Below are positions 18,659-20,167 of a stretch of 20,167 bases of DNA, in pieces; the first letter of the stretch is position 1, and every line of letters begins with the position of its first letter. The stretch is from Pelomyxa schiedti (lineage: Eukaryota > Evosea > Pelobiontida > Pelomyxidae), in the NCBI GenBank assembly GCA_020536535.1, contig JAHLWZ010001093.1:1-20167 (forward strand), given 5' to 3'. Position numbers and translations under genes: made by a program. The notes under the pieces are model-generated. The model saw nothing but the letters and a program-made list of their open reading frames with translations. It was not told the origin of the DNA and ran no database searches.

Positions 18659-20167
18659 ATGTCATCAACACAGCAACAAGCAACACCAGCCTCACCAGCA
18701 CAACCGCAGGATGTAACCACAACGATTATGGTCGTGTCGCGGCTCGTTTGGGACCACGTTGTGTCGCCAGGGTGGCTCGACGGGCCCAGGGACTCGCGGG
18801 GGAACATCAAGAGCGGGCCCGACGGGTGCCGGCAGTGGGACCTGTTCCGGGCAGCCGAGGCGATGTTCCCCATCGTGGGGCTCGTGTGCCGCAGGGTCCT
18901 CGCGTTCGACCCACGAAGGGGCGCCTGCATCGGGAGCTACAACGCCATCCAGACCGCTGCGTCTGTGCCGGCTCCGTCGTGCGTGGCGTGGATCATCAAC
19001 AACAGGCACGGGGTGGGGCTCAGCAAGGACCCAGTGGGCGAGTGGTTCTCTTCGCGTGGATGTGGGCGTAGCAGCGGCGACGACACCAGGGGTGTTGGTG
19101 CTGTGGGTTGTCGACCAGTGGGCTGTGGAGAACAGGCTGCAACGGGACGAGGACGTGCATCTGATTATGATGTTGGTGTTGTTGTTGTTGTGAAGGAAGT
19201 GAGTGCGACTGTGGTTGGGCTGTTGGTTGGCGGACACGTGGGTCTGGCCACTTCCTTGTTTGGTGCAGGCGCTGGTGAGGATGAGAAGGGATTCCAAAAC
19301 ACCGGCAGCAGTTTCAGTGGCACCCTGCCACGATTATGGGATGCCCTGTTTGGTGGCAGTGGTGCCAAGGGTGGAAAGGTGCCCCCCAACACCAGCAGCA
19401 GGGGCACGCTTCCGCGATTGTGGGATGGCAGACGTGTTGTTGGGTGGGAGGCTGCTTGCCGGACTGAGGGCAGGGGGGCTGCCGTTGAATGCACAACAGC
19501 AGAGCATCTGACAACGGGGGTGTTGGAACTGAGGAAAAAGGTGATTGAGCATGTGAAGGCGTCGTGTGGGTCAAAATTTGTGCACAGTGTGTGCATTGCT
19601 GGGGGTGTTGATGCGGTGAAATGGCTTGTGGATACATGTGGGATTGAGATGAGAGAAGCGCCCTGGGTGCTGTATGGGGCAATTCGCCACTGCCTCTATG
19701 TTGGGAAGATCGAAGTTGTGAAGTGGCTGTTCAAGAGGTTCAGGTTTGGGAGGAATTTGCACAAAACGGTGTTTTGTGAGCTTTACAAATGGTGTGCCTG
19801 TGGAAACTCCCCTTCCAATTTGAAGTGGTGCCTGGACAACTTCCCAGTGAGCCCAAATGAGAGGGGAATGACACTGTACCTTCTGTCAAACAAGAACAGC
19901 ACTCTGGAAGATTGCCAATGGCCGTGGGTGCAAGATTTCCTTCGTGTCAATGATTGTCCTTTCATTCTGCATCTTCACAATCCAGACGTCATCAAGTGGT
20001 TGCTCACAACTGTACCATCTCAGCCAGGTGAGGATGACCTCAACCATATCTGTAAAAATACTGGAAACGTGGAACTCACTCAGTGGCTTGTCACAGAGCA
20101 CAATTTCACACCAACAGCAGCAACCTTTGAATCAGCATGTTCAACATCAACAGAAAAGGGATCCACA
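18659..20167 (+). CDS. Ankyrin-like family protein, 3' end beyond the window
   Basis: ATG 18659 opens a frame that stays open for 503 codons to the window edge. The start reads MSSTQQQATPASPAQPQDV and leads into VVSRLVWDHVVSPGW, matching the Met-Ser start and N-module of the gene at 17443. It shares LFRAAEAMFPIVGLVCRR, VKEVSATV-GLLVGGHVGLA, two copies of GTLPRLWD (the other members have one), and then ankyrin-like helices such as VDAVKWLVDTCGI, KIEVVKWLFKRF, DVIKWLLTTV and ELTQWLVTEHNF. By comparison about 300 residues, including the last intron and C-module, should lie beyond the right edge. The N-module DNA is much more GC-rich than the rest. The function is unknown; an F-box-like N-module is inference. 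Confidence 0.88.
   Translation, partial: MSSTQQQATPASPAQPQDVTTTIMVVSRLVWDHVVSPGWLDGPRDSRGNIKSGPDGCRQWDLFRAAEAMFPIVGLVCRRVLAFDPRRGACIGSYNAIQTAASVPAPSCVAWIINNRHGVGLSKDPVGEWFSSRGCGRSSGDDTRGVGAVGCRPVGCGEQAATGRGRASDYDVGVVVVVKEVSATVVGLLVGGHVGLATSLFGAGAGEDEKGFQNTGSSFSGTLPRLWDALFGGSGAKGGKVPPNTSSRGTLPRLWDGRRVVGWEAACRTEGRGAAVECTTAEHLTTGVLELRKKVIEHVKASCGSKFVHSVCIAGGVDAVKWLVDTCGIEMREAPWVLYGAIRHCLYVGKIEVVKWLFKRFRFGRNLHKTVFCELYKWCACGNSPSNLKWCLDNFPVSPNERGMTLYLLSNKNSTLEDCQWPWVQDFLRVNDCPFILHLHNPDVIKWLLTTVPSQPGEDDLNHICKNTGNVELTQWLVTEHNFTPTAATFESACSTSTEKGST

Overview
The window looks like nuclear DNA of a free-living protist. Genes are split by many short GT-AG introns (mostly 38-50 nt), there is a class II tRNA-Leu without encoded CCA and with a Pol III T-run, and the proteins are typical of eukaryotic signalling: a Rap GTPase, a DH-PH RhoGEF, a PB1/ZZ/UBA autophagy receptor and an RS-domain protein. 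The mix of Rap, RhoGEF and a large ankyrin-like family fits Amoebozoa; a Pelomyxa-like archamoeba is only my guess. No bacterial, viral or CRISPR features are visible. All splice models were built by eye from stop codons, phases and splice sites; no transcript data were available.

Left edge (1-1252): the 3' end of a plus-strand gene with a polybasic, CaaX-like tail; a 98-bp inverted-repeat element; a truncated N-terminal copy of an ankyrin-like family (minus); and tRNA-Leu(CAA) (minus). Core (1409-14895): a compact set of single-copy genes, nearly all on the minus strand. These are a p62/NBR1-like receptor (6 exons), a HEAT-like/ankyrin protein (2 exons), one divergent plus-strand RS-domain gene, an unrecognised two-membrane-segment coiled-coil protein that I resolve into 27 exons, a Rap-type GTPase (2 exons), and a RhoGEF with two N-terminal membrane segments (7 exons). 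Right edge (14940-20167): a full-length member of the same ankyrin-like family (minus, 2 exons), a second shorter copy of the inverted-repeat element, an AT-rich gap with a 34-bp direct repeat, an isolated C-terminal fragment of the family (plus), and a third family member (plus) that runs off the window.

The core genes cover membrane and cytoskeletal signalling (Rap, RhoGEF), selective autophagy (PB1/ZZ/UBA) and probably RNA processing (RS protein). Nothing shows that they form one pathway. The most unusual items are the modular, fragmenting ankyrin-like family at both edges, the strong phase-2 intron bias in the 27-exon gene, and the membrane-tethered RhoGEF.
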